A stretch of 64,000 nt of DNA, taken from contig JAJOZX010002705.1 of the NCBI GenBank assembly GCA_023014485.1, forward strand, positions 551,140 to 615,139, written 5' to 3'. Source of the stretch: Bathynomus jamesi (taxonomy: Eukaryota; Arthropoda; Malacostraca; Isopoda; Cirolanidae). This document shows positions 54,601-63,901 of this stretch, piece after piece (position 1 is the first letter of the stretch; each line of letters begins with the position of its first letter). The notes under the pieces were generated by a model that saw only the letters and a program-made list of their open reading frames with translations, was not told the origin of the DNA and made no database searches. The position numbers and the translations under genes were made by a program.

Positions 54601-55764
54601 GATCGTTACTTTGGGATCTCTTTCGTAGACGTACTCCCCCCACGCAATTTATGGATGCCGATCTTACCTGTCGTTATCGACGACAAGCTCATGTTTCCCC
54701 TGTGCGTGAAGTGCGCGGAAGAGGATAACGGCGAATGTAACCATATACCCCACCAGCGTAAGATCAGAGGCGTATATACAAGTCCTGAGTTGGCCCTAGC
54801 CGTGCGCCATGGTTATAGAATACTGAAGATACATGAGGTGTGGAGGTTTCAGAAGCTACCCAACCTTTTCACACCATATATAAACACCTTTTTGAAGGAT
54901 AAGGTTGAGGCATCAGGGTATCCGCGAGGAGTTGATACCGAAGATGAAAAGTCTGCCTATATTCAACGTTACCGCGACCGCGAAGGTATACAACTTGATC
55001 GTGTCCAAATTGTAAAGAATCCTGGCAAGCGCTTTAGTGCAAAGTTGTGTCTAAACAGTCTATGGGGAAAATTTGCGCAGAATACCGGCAGAGGGAGCAT
55101 TCATTTGGCACAAAGTTATAGCGATGTCTGGGATTATGCCAATGCCCCCGATAAAGAGGTCATGGAGATCGTAAATGTAGGTAATACTTACGTAATAAAG
55201 TACAACAACACTGAATTTGCCACAGATACCTCAAGGGTTACAAACATACCTGTGGCCAGCTTCACAACAGCCTACGCCCGTATAAAACTTTGGGGTCTAT
55301 TGCATTCTCTTGGGCGGAGAGTATTGTATGCCGATACAGATAGCGTGATATTCACAGAGAGGGAGGGTGAATACATGCCCACTATTGGGGAGTTCCTCGG
55401 CGAGCTCACTGATGAGATCAAGGATGAGTATGGGGACAACGCATACGCCGACTCTTTTGCCTCAACAGGACCTAAGACTTATGGGGTACGGGTCAGGGTG
55501 GGGGATGAAATGAAATATATCGTGAAGGCAAAGGGTATTACGCTCAACCATGCGAATCGGGAGGTTGTTAACTTTGAGTCGTTGAAGGATCTAGTATGTT
55601 TGGATGAACAACCTCACCAACTAATTGTAGGCACCCACAATTTTCGGGCGCAGAAGCTGGGAGGCGTGAAGGAACTTAGGGGTACGATGGTGTGCCGTAA
55701 CACCTATAGGAAACGTTACCAGTTACCTGGTACCTATGATACCGTACCCTTTGGATACCAATGA
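51619..55764 (+). CDS. POLB: Protein-primed DNA polymerase B, main exon (one frame break near its start)
   Basis: Acceptor TTCTTCTCCCACAG ends at 51618. The exon opens in phase 2 and encodes an acidic segment (NDDEVEQPIITDDLDDSVVV), then a Pro/Ser/Thr-rich part that is duplicated (51796 and 51897). The first repeat has five C at 51873-51877 where the second has six at 51974-51979, so the frame stops at 51896. The long frame is open from about 51850 to 55764. A Cys-rich zinc-finger-like region spans 52800-53160. Exonuclease motifs are YYDIETYT (53191), HNGAKFDTQF (53422) and YCVNDVRVL (53803). Polymerase motifs are YDFCSLYP (54484), KLCLNSLWGKF (55041) and YADTDS (55327). All catalytic acids are present. 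First 390 or so codons: function unclear. Confidence 0.9.
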
Positions 55765-55814
55765 TGCTTCTAACTCACACGTCTTGTATATAATCGTATC
55801 TATTTGTAAATATA

Positions 55815-55854
<40 letters not shown>

Positions 55855-55954
55855 CTTGAATATCTCGTTTATTAAATCGTATTTGTAAATATATATAACT
55901 TGAATATCTCGTTTATTAAATAAATCATGTTTCAAATAGCGTTTCACTTTCTCC

Positions 55955-56001
<47 letters not shown>

Positions 56002-56126
56002 AAAGTTCTAAGCTCCGCCCACTGTAAGACCGTGAGTCATGCTACTATCTGGGAGTCCCTGCGTGGTCAGTCGACCGCAGTAAGCCCGAGAGATCAGACG
56101 TGTATTCAGATCAGACGTGTATTCAA
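55765..56126 (+). promoter_or_regulatory. polB 3' end signals, then promoter region of the right-hand genes
   Basis: AATAAA at 55919-55924 is the best polyadenylation signal after polB. TAACTTGAATATCTCGTTTA is duplicated (55851, 55895). A TA run (55808-55852) and a GT run (55958-55996) follow. TGTATTCA(G/A)ATCAGACG is repeated at 56083-56125, just before the next ATG. No clear TATA box was found for the right block. Confidence 0.45.
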
Positions 56127-56765
56127 ATGGCTACCTTTAATATTGCTTGTACAACGTTTACGAAATGGTATTCAGTAAAGTGCCAGGATGTGGTGGATAC
56201 CGAAAAACTTCCTATTCATCCCTCCTATGCCTCTTTTAAAAACACATTGGATTGTGCGAAGTTCCAAGATGTACAAATACTCTACGGATGTTCTGGTGAG
56301 ACCGTTGAAGGCTTTCGTTGCACAGACGATGTGCTGAAGTATACTGCAGAGCTAAACTTTATAAAGTCTCACATACACCGTGAAGTAAAAGAAACAACGC
56401 GTGCAGAAGAGAAGCAGCAGGTATGGATAATGAGTCTTGCTGATGGGTGGTGTGACAAGCGGTATTACGTCATGCTACACCATGTCGATTACTCATACCC
56501 TACGACTGGAAATGTGAATCTCGTGATCATGGACAATCTTAAGTATTTTTATCACTATATTAACGTATATCATGATGAGGTTCGTAGTGAGGTTGTGGCT
56601 AGTGCCCTGCGTGAATTTTTAACAGAGTTTAGAGACGAGTATCGTTTGATGGGCAGAAAGGAAAAATATGAACATATGTTCCTCTCAAATAGTGCGCCGA
56701 GTGTGGAGATGTTTAGTAAAATGTTCCTAGTTCTTATCCAAAATGTCTGGTGCGTAGGCTGGTAG
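56127..56765 (+). CDS. Unidentified Polinton right-block gene 1, 212 aa
   Basis: ATG 56127, MATFNIACTTFTKWYSVKCQ. Not recognised. Noticeable: CSGETVEGFRCTDDVLKYTA, WIMSLADGWCDKRYYVMLHH and a Tyr-rich stretch DNLKYFYHYINVYHDE; several Cys; the C-terminus NSAPSVEMFSKMFLVLIQNV is helical. No signal peptide, no transmembrane segment. Codon usage and AT content resemble the neighbouring polB, and the frame is intact, so it is likely a real gene. Position after polB and same strand suggest an early or regulatory role; this is a guess. Confidence 0.65.
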   Translation: MATFNIACTTFTKWYSVKCQDVVDTEKLPIHPSYASFKNTLDCAKFQDVQILYGCSGETVEGFRCTDDVLKYTAELNFIKSHIHREVKETTRAEEKQQVWIMSLADGWCDKRYYVMLHHVDYSYPTTGNVNLVIMDNLKYFYHYINVYHDEVRSEVVASALREFLTEFRDEYRLMGRKEKYEHMFLSNSAPSVEMFSKMFLVLIQNVWCVGW

Positions 56766-56921
56766 TGATATTCTTGTACCGGTACAACAATTCGACTCGC
56801 GGAACAAGCCCATTCACGTATCATCGAGTCAGCCGCCCGTCGAACCATTCCTGCCTGTGCCTCACACGGCTCATAGTTATCTCAGAGCTTGAGCCGAGTG
56901 GACGTGCGCTCTTCGAATACG

Positions 56922-57239
56922 ATGGAACTTCCTTTGAGCAGCATTCTCAACGCCTCGTACGATGTGTCCGTGACGAAATCGTTGCGCGTGTTCAGGCGTA
57001 ATTCCGGTACCATTAGCTATGTACTGGAAACGGAATGTAGACCGACAAACAAACGGGTTTATTTAAGTATCGAGGAGATGAATAGAATCTTTGTGATAGT
57101 TGAGAAGTGGAGTGAAGATCGTTATAAAATACCTGCTAACGTAGGTACAAGAAGAGAGCAGATTAGTGACGCACCCTCATACGCCGTTGTATGTACGTTG
57201 TGTATAAATAACGATCGGCCGTGCATTGATATACGGTGA
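56922..57239 (+). CDS. Unidentified Polinton right-block gene 2, about 105 aa
   Basis: Most likely start ATG 56922 (MELPLSSILNASYDVSVTKS). The central part SLRVFRRNSGTISYVLETEC with KRVYLSIEEMNRIFVIVEKW has the strand-strand-strand-helix order of PC4/p15-type single-strand DNA-binding domains; this is a weak resemblance only. The stop overlaps the next start (TGATG). An overlapping frame at 56750-57001 appears to be a shadow. If PC4-like, it could serve replication or transcription of the element. Confidence 0.5.
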   Translation: MELPLSSILNASYDVSVTKSLRVFRRNSGTISYVLETECRPTNKRVYLSIEEMNRIFVIVEKWSEDRYKIPANVGTRREQISDAPSYAVVCTLCINNDRPCIDIR

Positions 57240-57633
57240 TGTGGAAGAATGCTTCTGATAATAACGCTCTTATTCCTACGCGAAACCGTTTCATCCTCGA
57301 CAGAATGTTTGAAATCGTCGGATTCCGTAAACTGAAACCTATATTAGACGCGCGTGTTACGGATATGTTTATTTTGATACAGTACTTGAATACGCATACA
57401 CTGCTCTGCTCGATGGGTTTACCGAGTGTAGGGCTGGTGAGAATGGTCTAGTGCTGGATGTTTATTTAAAAAGTTTAGACTCTTTGAAATACCATGAACT
57501 TTGGTACAAAGCAATTGATCGGTACAAGGCTGAGCTCACCTACACCGTTCACCCTGAAGAACTATTTCTTTATATAACGCGCAGTTGTCGTAACGATTTA
57601 GAAGATTATTTCAATTGCCGCTATGTTGAGTGA
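57239..57633 (+). pseudogene. Unidentified Polinton right-block gene 3, probably frameshifted
   Basis: ATG 57239 opens MWKNASDNNALIPTRNRFIL, continuing to FILIQYLNTHTLL and a stop at 57451. The next frame to the right is open from about 57378 to 57633 (EYAYTALLDGFTECRAGENG, LDSLKYHELWYKAIDRYKAE). The two overlap by about 70 nt and together would make one protein of about 130 aa if a single-base shift in 57345-57385 is assumed. Two separate genes are the alternative. No family recognised. Confidence 0.5.
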
Positions 57634-57967
57634 GTTCACGATTGAAAAGCTCGAGTCGGTAGAAATAAACCCTCGATTGGAAAAGCGTTCTTATAAACTT
57701 GTGTTTAATAATGTAGCTAACGATGAACTCTTTGTGCGTGCTTTTGATTGTATTCTAGACGTGTTTAAAGATGACTTACCAACCGGTTGTAAAGTGGGAA
57801 CAAAAATAGTACTGAACGATATGAAAGCCCTTCATATCGAATACAGGTTTCCCTATACTTTAAGCGGTGAAATATTATTAAGCCGCATATACTGCGTAAT
57901 GCAGAGCAATAATGATGTAATTGTAAACTCGATTAAGACCGAGTTTAGTATTTTGAAAAAAAAGTGA
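57623..57967 (+). CDS. Unidentified Polinton right-block gene 4, 114 aa
   Basis: ATG 57623 overlaps the end of gene 3. MLSEFTIEKLESVEINPRLE, then alternating hydrophobic strands (YKLVFNNVANDELFVRAFDC; ALHIEYRFPYTLSGEILLSR) and a Lys-rich end. Small mixed alpha/beta protein, no known domain. Overlapping starts and stops through genes 2-4 suggest a compact polycistronic or readthrough arrangement. Confidence 0.6.
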   Translation: MLSEFTIEKLESVEINPRLEKRSYKLVFNNVANDELFVRAFDCILDVFKDDLPTGCKVGTKIVLNDMKALHIEYRFPYTLSGEILLSRIYCVMQSNNDVIVNSIKTEFSILKKK

Positions 57968-58026
57968 ATTGTATATATATTTTGCTTGACATTTCCCCGA
58001 TTATACGCATATTTCTATTGATTTGT

Positions 58027-58069
<43 letters not shown>

Positions 58070-58340
58070 TGCTTGATATTTCTCCTGTACTGTTATGTAC
58101 ATATTTCTATTGAAGTGTATATTTATTTGAAATGTATATTTTATTTTATATATCACCATAATTGTGTGTGTGTGTGTGTATATTTCTCCTGTACTGTTAT
58201 GTACATATTTCTATTGAAGTGTATATTTATTTGAAATGTATATTTTATTTTATATATATATATCCATAATTGTGTGTATATATTTCTGTTATACGCATAT
58301 TCCTCAAATGTATATTTATTTTCTATATATTTATAATAAA
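57968..58340 (+). repeat. Roughly 103-bp tandem repeat with TA and GT runs
   Basis: TTTCTCCTGTACTGTTATGT occurs at 58080 and 58182. GTACATATTTCTATTGAAGT and TATATTTATTTGAAATGTAT follow each time. Diverged units lie at 57985-58030 and 58280-58330. It probably replaces a longer 3' flank of the right block. Confidence 0.75.
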
Positions 58341-58539
58341 AAGAATGATGCAATGTTGTTTATTGTTATGCCTTCTACTACCGGTATTCGAAATATAATA
58401 ATGTATACAACGGTATCTGGCAATATTTAAGCCTTCTAAGCCAACTGGCTGATTAGGAGTCTATAATAGTGTATACAATGGTATCTGGCAACTCTGTCTT
58501 CGGAATACATGGCGCTATCTGGCAACTCATTTACAGCCA
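58341..58539. repeat. Inner sub-repeats of the Polinton right end
   Basis: CCAACTGGCTGATTAGGAGT with TATCTGGCAACTC repeated (58440, 58537). They match in reverse the scattered GAGTTGCCAGAT segments at 41830-41890 on the left, so the original inverted repeat may have been longer. Confidence 0.6.
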
Positions 58540-58957
58540 ACTGGCTGATTAGGCGTATATAATAATAATGTATACAATAATACTGCTAAAAAGATCTGAC
58601 AACCATTTACAGCCAACTGGCTGATTAGGAGTCTATAATAATGTATACAATGGTATCGCGGTATCTGGCAACTCAAGCCATTTACGCCAACTGGCTGATT
58701 AGGAGCCTATAAAACAACGCCAACTCGGCTGAAGTCTTAATGTGCACTTGGCTCCTGCCAGGTGAACACCTCTCCTCCTTTCTCTCCTCCTTTCTCTTGG
58801 GGGATAACGCCGCCTCCAAGTTTCCCCCCACCCCCTTTGCAACAACCCCCCTTTGCAACAACCCCTTTACAACAACCCCCTTTGCAACAACCCCCTTTGC
58901 AACATTACATAATAACCTGCAACATTCTTGCACTCTCCCTTTTGCGGCTATACTACT
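58540..58957 (-). repeat. Polinton right terminal inverted repeat
   Basis: Complement of 41012-41440. The outer end reads GCGGCTATACTACT. Four CCAACTGGCTGATTAGG units lie between 58440 and 58710. Differences from the left copy are indels in the GTTGCAAAGGGG tract. Confidence 0.9.
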
Positions 58958-58958
58958 G

Positions 58959-59285
58959 TGCGCCTCGGTGGTGTAGTAGTTAGCATCGCTGACTACGAAT
59001 CCATTGGCCCTGAGTTCGATTCGCGCTCAGCTCACCCAGCTGTTCATCCTTCCATACAAAATCTGGCTGATAGATAAATGGGTACCCCGAGTAGCCTCGT
59101 GGTTAAGGCACTAGGCTGCTAATCGGGAGGTCGTGAGATTGAGTCCGGGCAAAGACTGTAATTTCTGACCACCCGTGGTGGGTTGTGGTTCGTATTCCAC
59201 GTTAATATGTAGGTCTAAGGGAGGACAACAAGCTTGACCTTCGTCAGAATGAACAATTCGGGCGGAAGCAAAACCTAGGTTTTCG
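58959..59285 (+). repeat. Dimeric tRNA-like SINE, family A, at the Polinton edge
   Basis: Begins TGCGCCTCGGTGGTGTAGTA directly at the element end; its first GCGCC is also the proposed Polinton target duplication. The second module GAGTAGCCTCGTGGTTAAGG and tail AGCTTGACCTTCGTCAGAAT are present. The Polinton appears to have inserted into the very start of this SINE. Confidence 0.8.
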
Positions 59286-59288
59286 GTA

Positions 59289-59824
59289 CAGGGTTTCTGA
59301 AAAGTCACTCCTTATTTTTAAATTCTTATTGCCCCTAAACAAAAACATTTCTTGAACTGAAATGAAGCTTATTTATTACTGTTTACTTTATTACAAATTA
59401 ATAACCCACTTTCTCTGGTTGCCTGTTGTACTGATTTCTTTGAACTTCGCTCGAACATTGCTCGTACAGCAGTCACAGTTTCTTCTAAACATTATGTTGA
59501 TGGTCTCCCAGATCGCTTTAAGGCTTTTATAGAACCCGTTGTCATTAATTTCATTTGGCAGTTTTTGATGGTTTTCGGGTCAAGGACTGCATTTCTGCCA
59601 TGGGTGGCTCTCCACCATCTTTGGACTTGAATGACTGATTGCCACACTTCGTATCGTGATGCAATTTTTGCTCGTTCTTCATTGCTTAATTTTCCAGCCA
59701 TCGTTCACCTGTAACATAAATGGTAAGGGTTAGGATTATAAACAGTGAAAGAACGGTTGCAATATCTCCTTTAGTTTTAAGAGCAATAAGAATTTAAAAA
59801 TAGGGAGCGACTTTTCATACACCC
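59289..59824 (-). mobile_element. Mariner-family deletion derivative
   Basis: Left end CAGGGTTTCTGAAAAGTCAC, right end GCGACTTTTCATACACCC; inner extension TATTTTTAAATTCTTATTG on both sides. TA at 59287-59288 and 59825-59826. Only the first part of a transposase remains. Confidence 0.85.
59492..59701 (-). pseudogene. Mariner transposase N-terminal fragment
   Basis: ATG 59701, MAGKLSNEERAKIASRYEVW and SVIQVQRWWRATHGRNAVLD, ending KRSGRPST. This is the N-terminal helix-turn-helix half with the 'GRP' linker of the family. The catalytic half is deleted. Confidence 0.8.
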
Positions 59825-59826
59825 TA

Positions 59827-59836
59827 TATATATAAT

Positions 59837-59890
<54 letters not shown>

Positions 59891-60234
59891 CTTTTTTGTT
59901 TATAAGAAATGATGAAATTTTAAATATTTGAAAAAATCTCAAAATATTTGTTAACGTATTAAAATGTTTTTTTCAAATCTGGTAATCTAGATTCTTTTTA
60001 TCTGAAACTGTTTGAGTCCAGAATAAAAATTTTCAGATGCGGAAAGATATTTAAAATAATAAATTCTAACATTAGGAGTCTAAAGTCTAATCCTAGAGAA
60101 AGAAATCTTCGTTAGTTAGAATTTTTAGAACTTTTTAGAAAAGTTAAAAATGACTTTATCTGAGTCTAGAAATTTGAAAGTAGAATCAAAGCCTAAGAAA
60201 TTAAATTTCTTTTTTCTTATTTAACGACCAACTT
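59827..60234. other. No recognisable gene; TA microsatellite 59826-59890
   Basis: The stretch 60060-60230 may be the decayed upstream part of the Penelope relic that follows, but no motif can be read. Confidence 0.5.
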
Positions 60235-60600
60235 TATAAAGAGATGAACTCTTTCGCCATGGGATCACCCCTAAGCGTCAGGCTTGCTAGTATTTTCTTA
60301 TGTCATCATGAACATCTATGGCTAGCTACAACAATGCCTTACCTCCTTTAAGCCTCGTCTATATTGGAGGTATATGGGCGATACTTTCTTTTTGAGCAGA
60401 AATCCCGCATAGAAAATGTCCTTAATTATTTCAATAGTCAACAGTGAACTATTAAATTTACCAAAGAAGACTAATTCAATAACTCCCTACCTGTGTTTTT
60501 TTTTTGCGGGGGGCAGGATATTAAACCATTTAAACACAATAAAAAATTTACTGTCTCGACATACAGAAAACCTACTTACACAAGACTAATACTAATTTCT
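60235..60600 (+). pseudogene. Penelope-like reverse transcriptase relic
   Basis: SFAMGSPLSVRLASIFLCHH and EHLWL in one frame; CLTSFKPRLYWRYMGDTFFL in the next; NYFNSQ and TIKFTK after that; FTVSTYRKPTYTR in a fourth (60550-60590). The order is that of the Penelope RT core ('AMGSPLxPxxAxIF', 'YxRYVDDTF', 'RKPT'). The catalytic YVDD reads YMGD. Several frameshifts. Confidence 0.75.
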
Positions 60601-60613
60601 TTAGTGATATACC

Positions 60614-60615
<2 letters not shown>

Positions 60616-60692
<77 letters not shown>
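60616..60692. repeat. TA microsatellite
   Basis: About 75 bp of TA between the Penelope relic and a mariner fragment. Confidence 0.95.
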
Positions 60693-60695
<3 letters not shown>

Positions 60696-61060
60696 GGTGG
60701 GCCGTAAGTTTCCATACATAGGAAAATTTAATTATGGGCTTCACGTGAGTCGGTATTTGGATCAGCAGTTTCCGGATGGTCGGCGTGGTCCTGTGGAGTG
60801 GCCTCCCAGATCCCCAGATCTCACCCCCTTGATTTCTATCTTTGGGGGCACTTGAAGGCCATGGTGTATCAGGAAAAGATACGAGACATAAATCATCTAA
60901 AGGAACGTATCACCAACGCCATTACAAGCATAACGTCAACTGTGCTAATGCGTGTTCATCAACAGTGGGGAACACGTATTGAAATGTGTTTTCAAAACAA
61001 TGGCAACCATGTAGAGCATATTATATAAATAAAAATGGTTGTCCATAAAAAAATGTTGTA
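60693..61060 (+). pseudogene. Mariner/Tc1-like transposase, C-terminal fragment
   Basis: The 5' end CAGGGTGGGCCGTAAGTTTC looks like a mariner terminus and is joined directly to the C-terminal catalytic part. HVSRYLDQQFPDGRRGPVEW and PPRSPDLTP lie in one frame; after a shift near 60828, LDFYLWGHLKAMVYQEKIRD and WGTRIEMCFQNNGNHVEHI. The third catalytic Asp (TPLDFYLWG) lies at the shift. Internal deletion derivative; right terminus not found. Confidence 0.75.
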
Positions 61061-61201
61061 CGTATATAAATAACTATCTGTACATTATTTTATTTTCCAC
61101 AAATTCTTCTTATATTTGGCATTTTCTTACATAAAAATTTAAATGAATCTCCAAGACTTTTGCCTGAAAAGCTGTCATGCTTCCCAACGGCATATTCAGA
61201 T
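61061..61201. other. No recognisable gene
   Basis: Short AT-rich stretch before the MITE. Confidence 0.5.
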
Positions 61202-61209
61202 CAGAATAC

Positions 61210-61424
61210 CAGAGCTGGGCATTTGCGGCATATTTTGCGGTACTGCGGTACTTGCGGTACCACCGCACTACCACCCCGGGCCCCCATAAACGCAGTACAG
61301 CAAAGGATCGCTGAAAGTACCGCAGTACCGCTACCGCATTCAAATTTCCGCGTACCGGTTTGGTACCGGTTTGGTAGTGCAGCAGTACCGCAGTACCGCA
61401 ATATGCCGCAAGTGCCCAGCTCTG
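61210..61424. mobile_element. hAT MITE, 215 bp
   Basis: Ends CAGAGCTGGGCATTTGCGGC and GCCGCAAGTGCCCAGCTCTG. Perfect 8-bp target duplication CAGAATAC at 61202-61209 and 61425-61432. The interior consists of CGGTACTGCGGTAC motifs in both orientations, giving a strong hairpin. Confidence 0.9.
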
Positions 61425-61432
61425 CAGAATAC

Positions 61433-61532
61433 TGTAATTAAACTATCATGCAAAAATTAACGTTGACCCCAACATTGTGTAAACCAGTATGGATGTAATG
61501 TATATCTTATGTAAAGTGTTCTTAATGAATAA

Positions 61533-61570
<38 letters not shown>

Positions 61571-61880
61571 TATTATAAAGTGAATGGTAAATAAAAATTC
61601 TAATCTATCGTGCATTTCACTTGTGTTTCTCCCATCTCTCTTTCCACCATGAAACTGTTTTTCTTCAAACTTTTCCTCAAAAAAACCTTTTCCCGAGACA
61701 CCTTTTACAGACATCTGTTAAAAACTTCTTGATAAGATTTATTCACCAATTCACAGTATCCCAACTGTTTCTGAAGGCAGTCAGTATTTCAGATTCTCTT
61801 TTTACGAGTACAATTAGTGAAGTTCGAAATTGCTATTCGTTCTCCTTAATTCTTTGTACCATCAAACTGATGTTGCTTTA
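61433..61880. other. No recognisable gene; ATT microsatellite 61537-61578
   Basis: A trinucleotide run, then AT-rich sequence with no motif. Confidence 0.55.
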
Positions 61881-62064
61881 TACAGGGTGTCCCAGAATTA
61901 ACTATCTATTTCAATGAAATCGGACAAATTTTTTAAAACACACTTTTATTTATGTTTATCATGTTTTAATTATGTGTTAAAAATGTATAAATTTCTAAAT
62001 TTTTTTCATAATTTTATTTTCATAATTTTTTCATTATCTGGTCCAATGAAAGACCTTCTGAAGT

Positions 62065-62440
62065 CATAGAATGGCAAAGAGACTCCAAAAGTTTAACGTG
62101 TGGCTTGGAATGACCAAATCCAAAATTTATGGCCCATTCTTCTTTGTCGGAAGCAACTGTAACAGGTACCGTCTACCTTGATATGCTTCAGCAGTTTCTC
62201 GAACCACAGCTTCTTGATGATGGCATTCTTGATAATGTTATGTTTCAACAAGATGGAGCACACCATGTCATTATGCTCTAATTGTTCGAGAATACCTCAA
62301 CAGACGCCTTCCGAATCGGTGGATTGGACGTGGAGGACCTCGACCTTGGCCTCCGCGTTTTCCGGATTTGACACCCCTGGATTTCTTTGCATGGGGTTTC
62401 ATAAAAACAAAGGTTTATCGCCAAAAGATCAATGCTTCTT
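62065..62440 (+). pseudogene. Mariner transposase, middle and C-terminal parts
   Basis: QKFNVWLGMTKSK-like sequence, then YLDMLQQFLEPQLLDDGILD, VMFQQDGAHHVIM (second catalytic Asp kept), NRRLPNRWIGRGGPRPWPPR, and FPDLTPLDFFAWGFIKTKVY (third Asp kept), in several frames. The first 150 or so codons are missing. 62212-62250 recurs inverted at 62439-62478 (TTGATAATGTTATGTTTCAA). Confidence 0.75.
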
Positions 62441-62478
62441 GTTGAAACACAACATTATCAAGAATGCCATCATAGGAT

Positions 62479-63086
62479 GTTAGGCTTCATAGCGCGTAAT
62501 TTCGAATTTAAATCGAAGGATATTATATTGCCTCTTTACAAGTCCCTAGTCAGGCCTCATTTGGAATGCAGTTCAGTTTTGGTGCCCGTACTTGCGTGAG
62601 GATTTGATAGGTTAGAAAGGGTTCAGCGTCGTGCCACGAAACTTATTCCGTCATTGCGCAATAAGCCTTATGAAGATAGGATTAAAGAGTTAGACTTGTA
62701 TTCACTCGAAACTAGGAGATTAAGGGGGGAGCTTATTGAAGTTTTCAAAATCGTTAACATCGATAACGTAAATTTTGATAAATTGTTCACTTTCGATAAT
62801 AGTAATACTCGCATAACGGATTTAAGTTGCGTGGCAGACGTTTCATTACTAATTCGCTAAAAACTTCTTACGTTTAAAGTAATTGATAAATGGAATAATC
62901 TTCCCGCGTCAGTCGTTCATTCTACCAGCGTTAATATGTTTAAGAACCGTCTTGACAGACATTTTAAAGGTATTAACGTTGTTTAATTTAAAAAAACAAA
63001 GTTAGCAACGGAAGCTCTGGTGGTGGTGCTCGAGGATGAGTCTGTTGACGATGGATGCCAGCTTGTGACATGCCAGCGTGTGATGC

Positions 63087-63117
<31 letters not shown>
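62479..63117 (+). pseudogene. 5'-truncated LINE with 27-base poly-A tail
   Basis: [52 protein letters not shown] and [20 protein letters not shown], later WNNLPASVVHSTSVNMFKNR: the thumb and C-terminal part of a CR1/Rex-like LINE. One stop and two frameshifts. The poly-A run at 63091-63117 follows a short 3' UTR. Its left end joins the inverted mariner copy. Not the same subfamily as the 33-36 kb LINE. Confidence 0.85.
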
Positions 63118-63565
63118 TTAGACTAACACGAACGTAGATGTAGCTCGTAGCGTAAACTAACCCACTTTTGTTTAACTTTACCTACTTTTTTTTTACTTTG
63201 CATGTCTGTAACTCTTTCCTTGCATGTCTGTAACTCTTTCCTTGCATGTTTGTAGTTGGCTTGCATGGTATGACTGTGAGTTAAGACTGTGTTTGCATGG
63301 TTTGTAAGCGTTCTTATTTTACTTCTTTCATCTTTCACCCTTCTCCTATTCTCTCGACTATTTTTCTGACTTGTCGGCAGTGGCCGGCGGATGATGATGG
63401 TGAGACTTTTTTCCTCTTTTTGAATGAATGTTAACCCAAGAGTGATAGGTGTTGCTTCTTACTTAACCCCTCATTCTCTTCTCTTCTCTTAACCCCTACT
63501 CTTTCCTTTCTCTCGGGCTAGCCTTAGAGTGGACTTAGGGTCTTTGTTAGCCTTAGCTCTGTAGA
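63118..63565 (-). repeat. Dispersed repeat C, copy 2
   Basis: Reverse complement of 21726-22170, about 85-90 percent alike by eye, including CATGCAAACACAGTCTTAAC and GCCGACAAGTCAGAAAAATA. On its own strand it ends CGTGTTAGTCTAA followed by 27 T, which coincide with the LINE poly-A run. Confidence 0.75.
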
Positions 63566-63901
63566 TCTGTAATCAAGAAGCTGTGGTTCGAGAAACTGCT
63601 GAAGCATATCAAGGTAGACGTACCTGTTACAGTTGCTTCCGCAAAGAAGAATGGCCATAAATTTGGATTTGGTCATTCCAAGCCACACGTTAACTTTTGG
63701 AGAGTCTCTTTGCATTCTATGACTTCAGACGGTCTTTCATTGGACAGATAATGAATAAATTATGAAAATAAAATTATGAAAAAATTAAAAAATTTATACA
63801 TTTTTAACACATATTAAACATGATAAACATAAATAAAAGTGTGTTTTTAAAATTTGTCCGATTTCATTGAAATAGATAGTTTAATTCTGGGACACCCTGT
63901 A

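Larger units (their letters stand above)
41012..58957. mobile_element. Polinton/Maverick element, about 17.9 kb, with complete virion module
   Basis: Terminal inverted repeats of about 420 bp start AGTAGTATAGCCGCAAAAG at 41012 and end in its complement at 58957. The 5'-AG start is usual for Polintons. Flanks carry GGCGCC (41006-41011) and TGCGCC (58959-58964), a one-mismatch 6-bp direct repeat. Genes present are protein-primed polB, integrase, packaging ATPase, adenain-like protease, major and minor capsid proteins and several small genes. All minus-strand reading frames are open over full length. Defects seen are a 1-nt deficit in the polB N-terminal part and one probable frameshift in the right-hand block. 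The left arm (41.4-44.4 kb) holds additional repeats and a SINE. Confidence 0.95.
61883..63899. mobile_element. Fold-back mariner composite enclosing a LINE and repeat C
   Basis: Arms of about 335 bp (61883-62218 and 63570-63899) are inverted copies starting CAGGGTGTCCCAGAATTAAC. TA lies at 61881-61882 and 63900-63901. Both arms contain the 5' end and part of the same transposase gene, so this is two mariner ends head to head rather than one element. Between them: the rest of the transposase C-half, a truncated LINE and repeat C. Confidence 0.8.

Noticed and set aside
61160..61441. Overlapping frames on both strands over the 215-bp palindrome
   Set aside because: Hairpin MITE with CGGTAC repeats; no coding signature.
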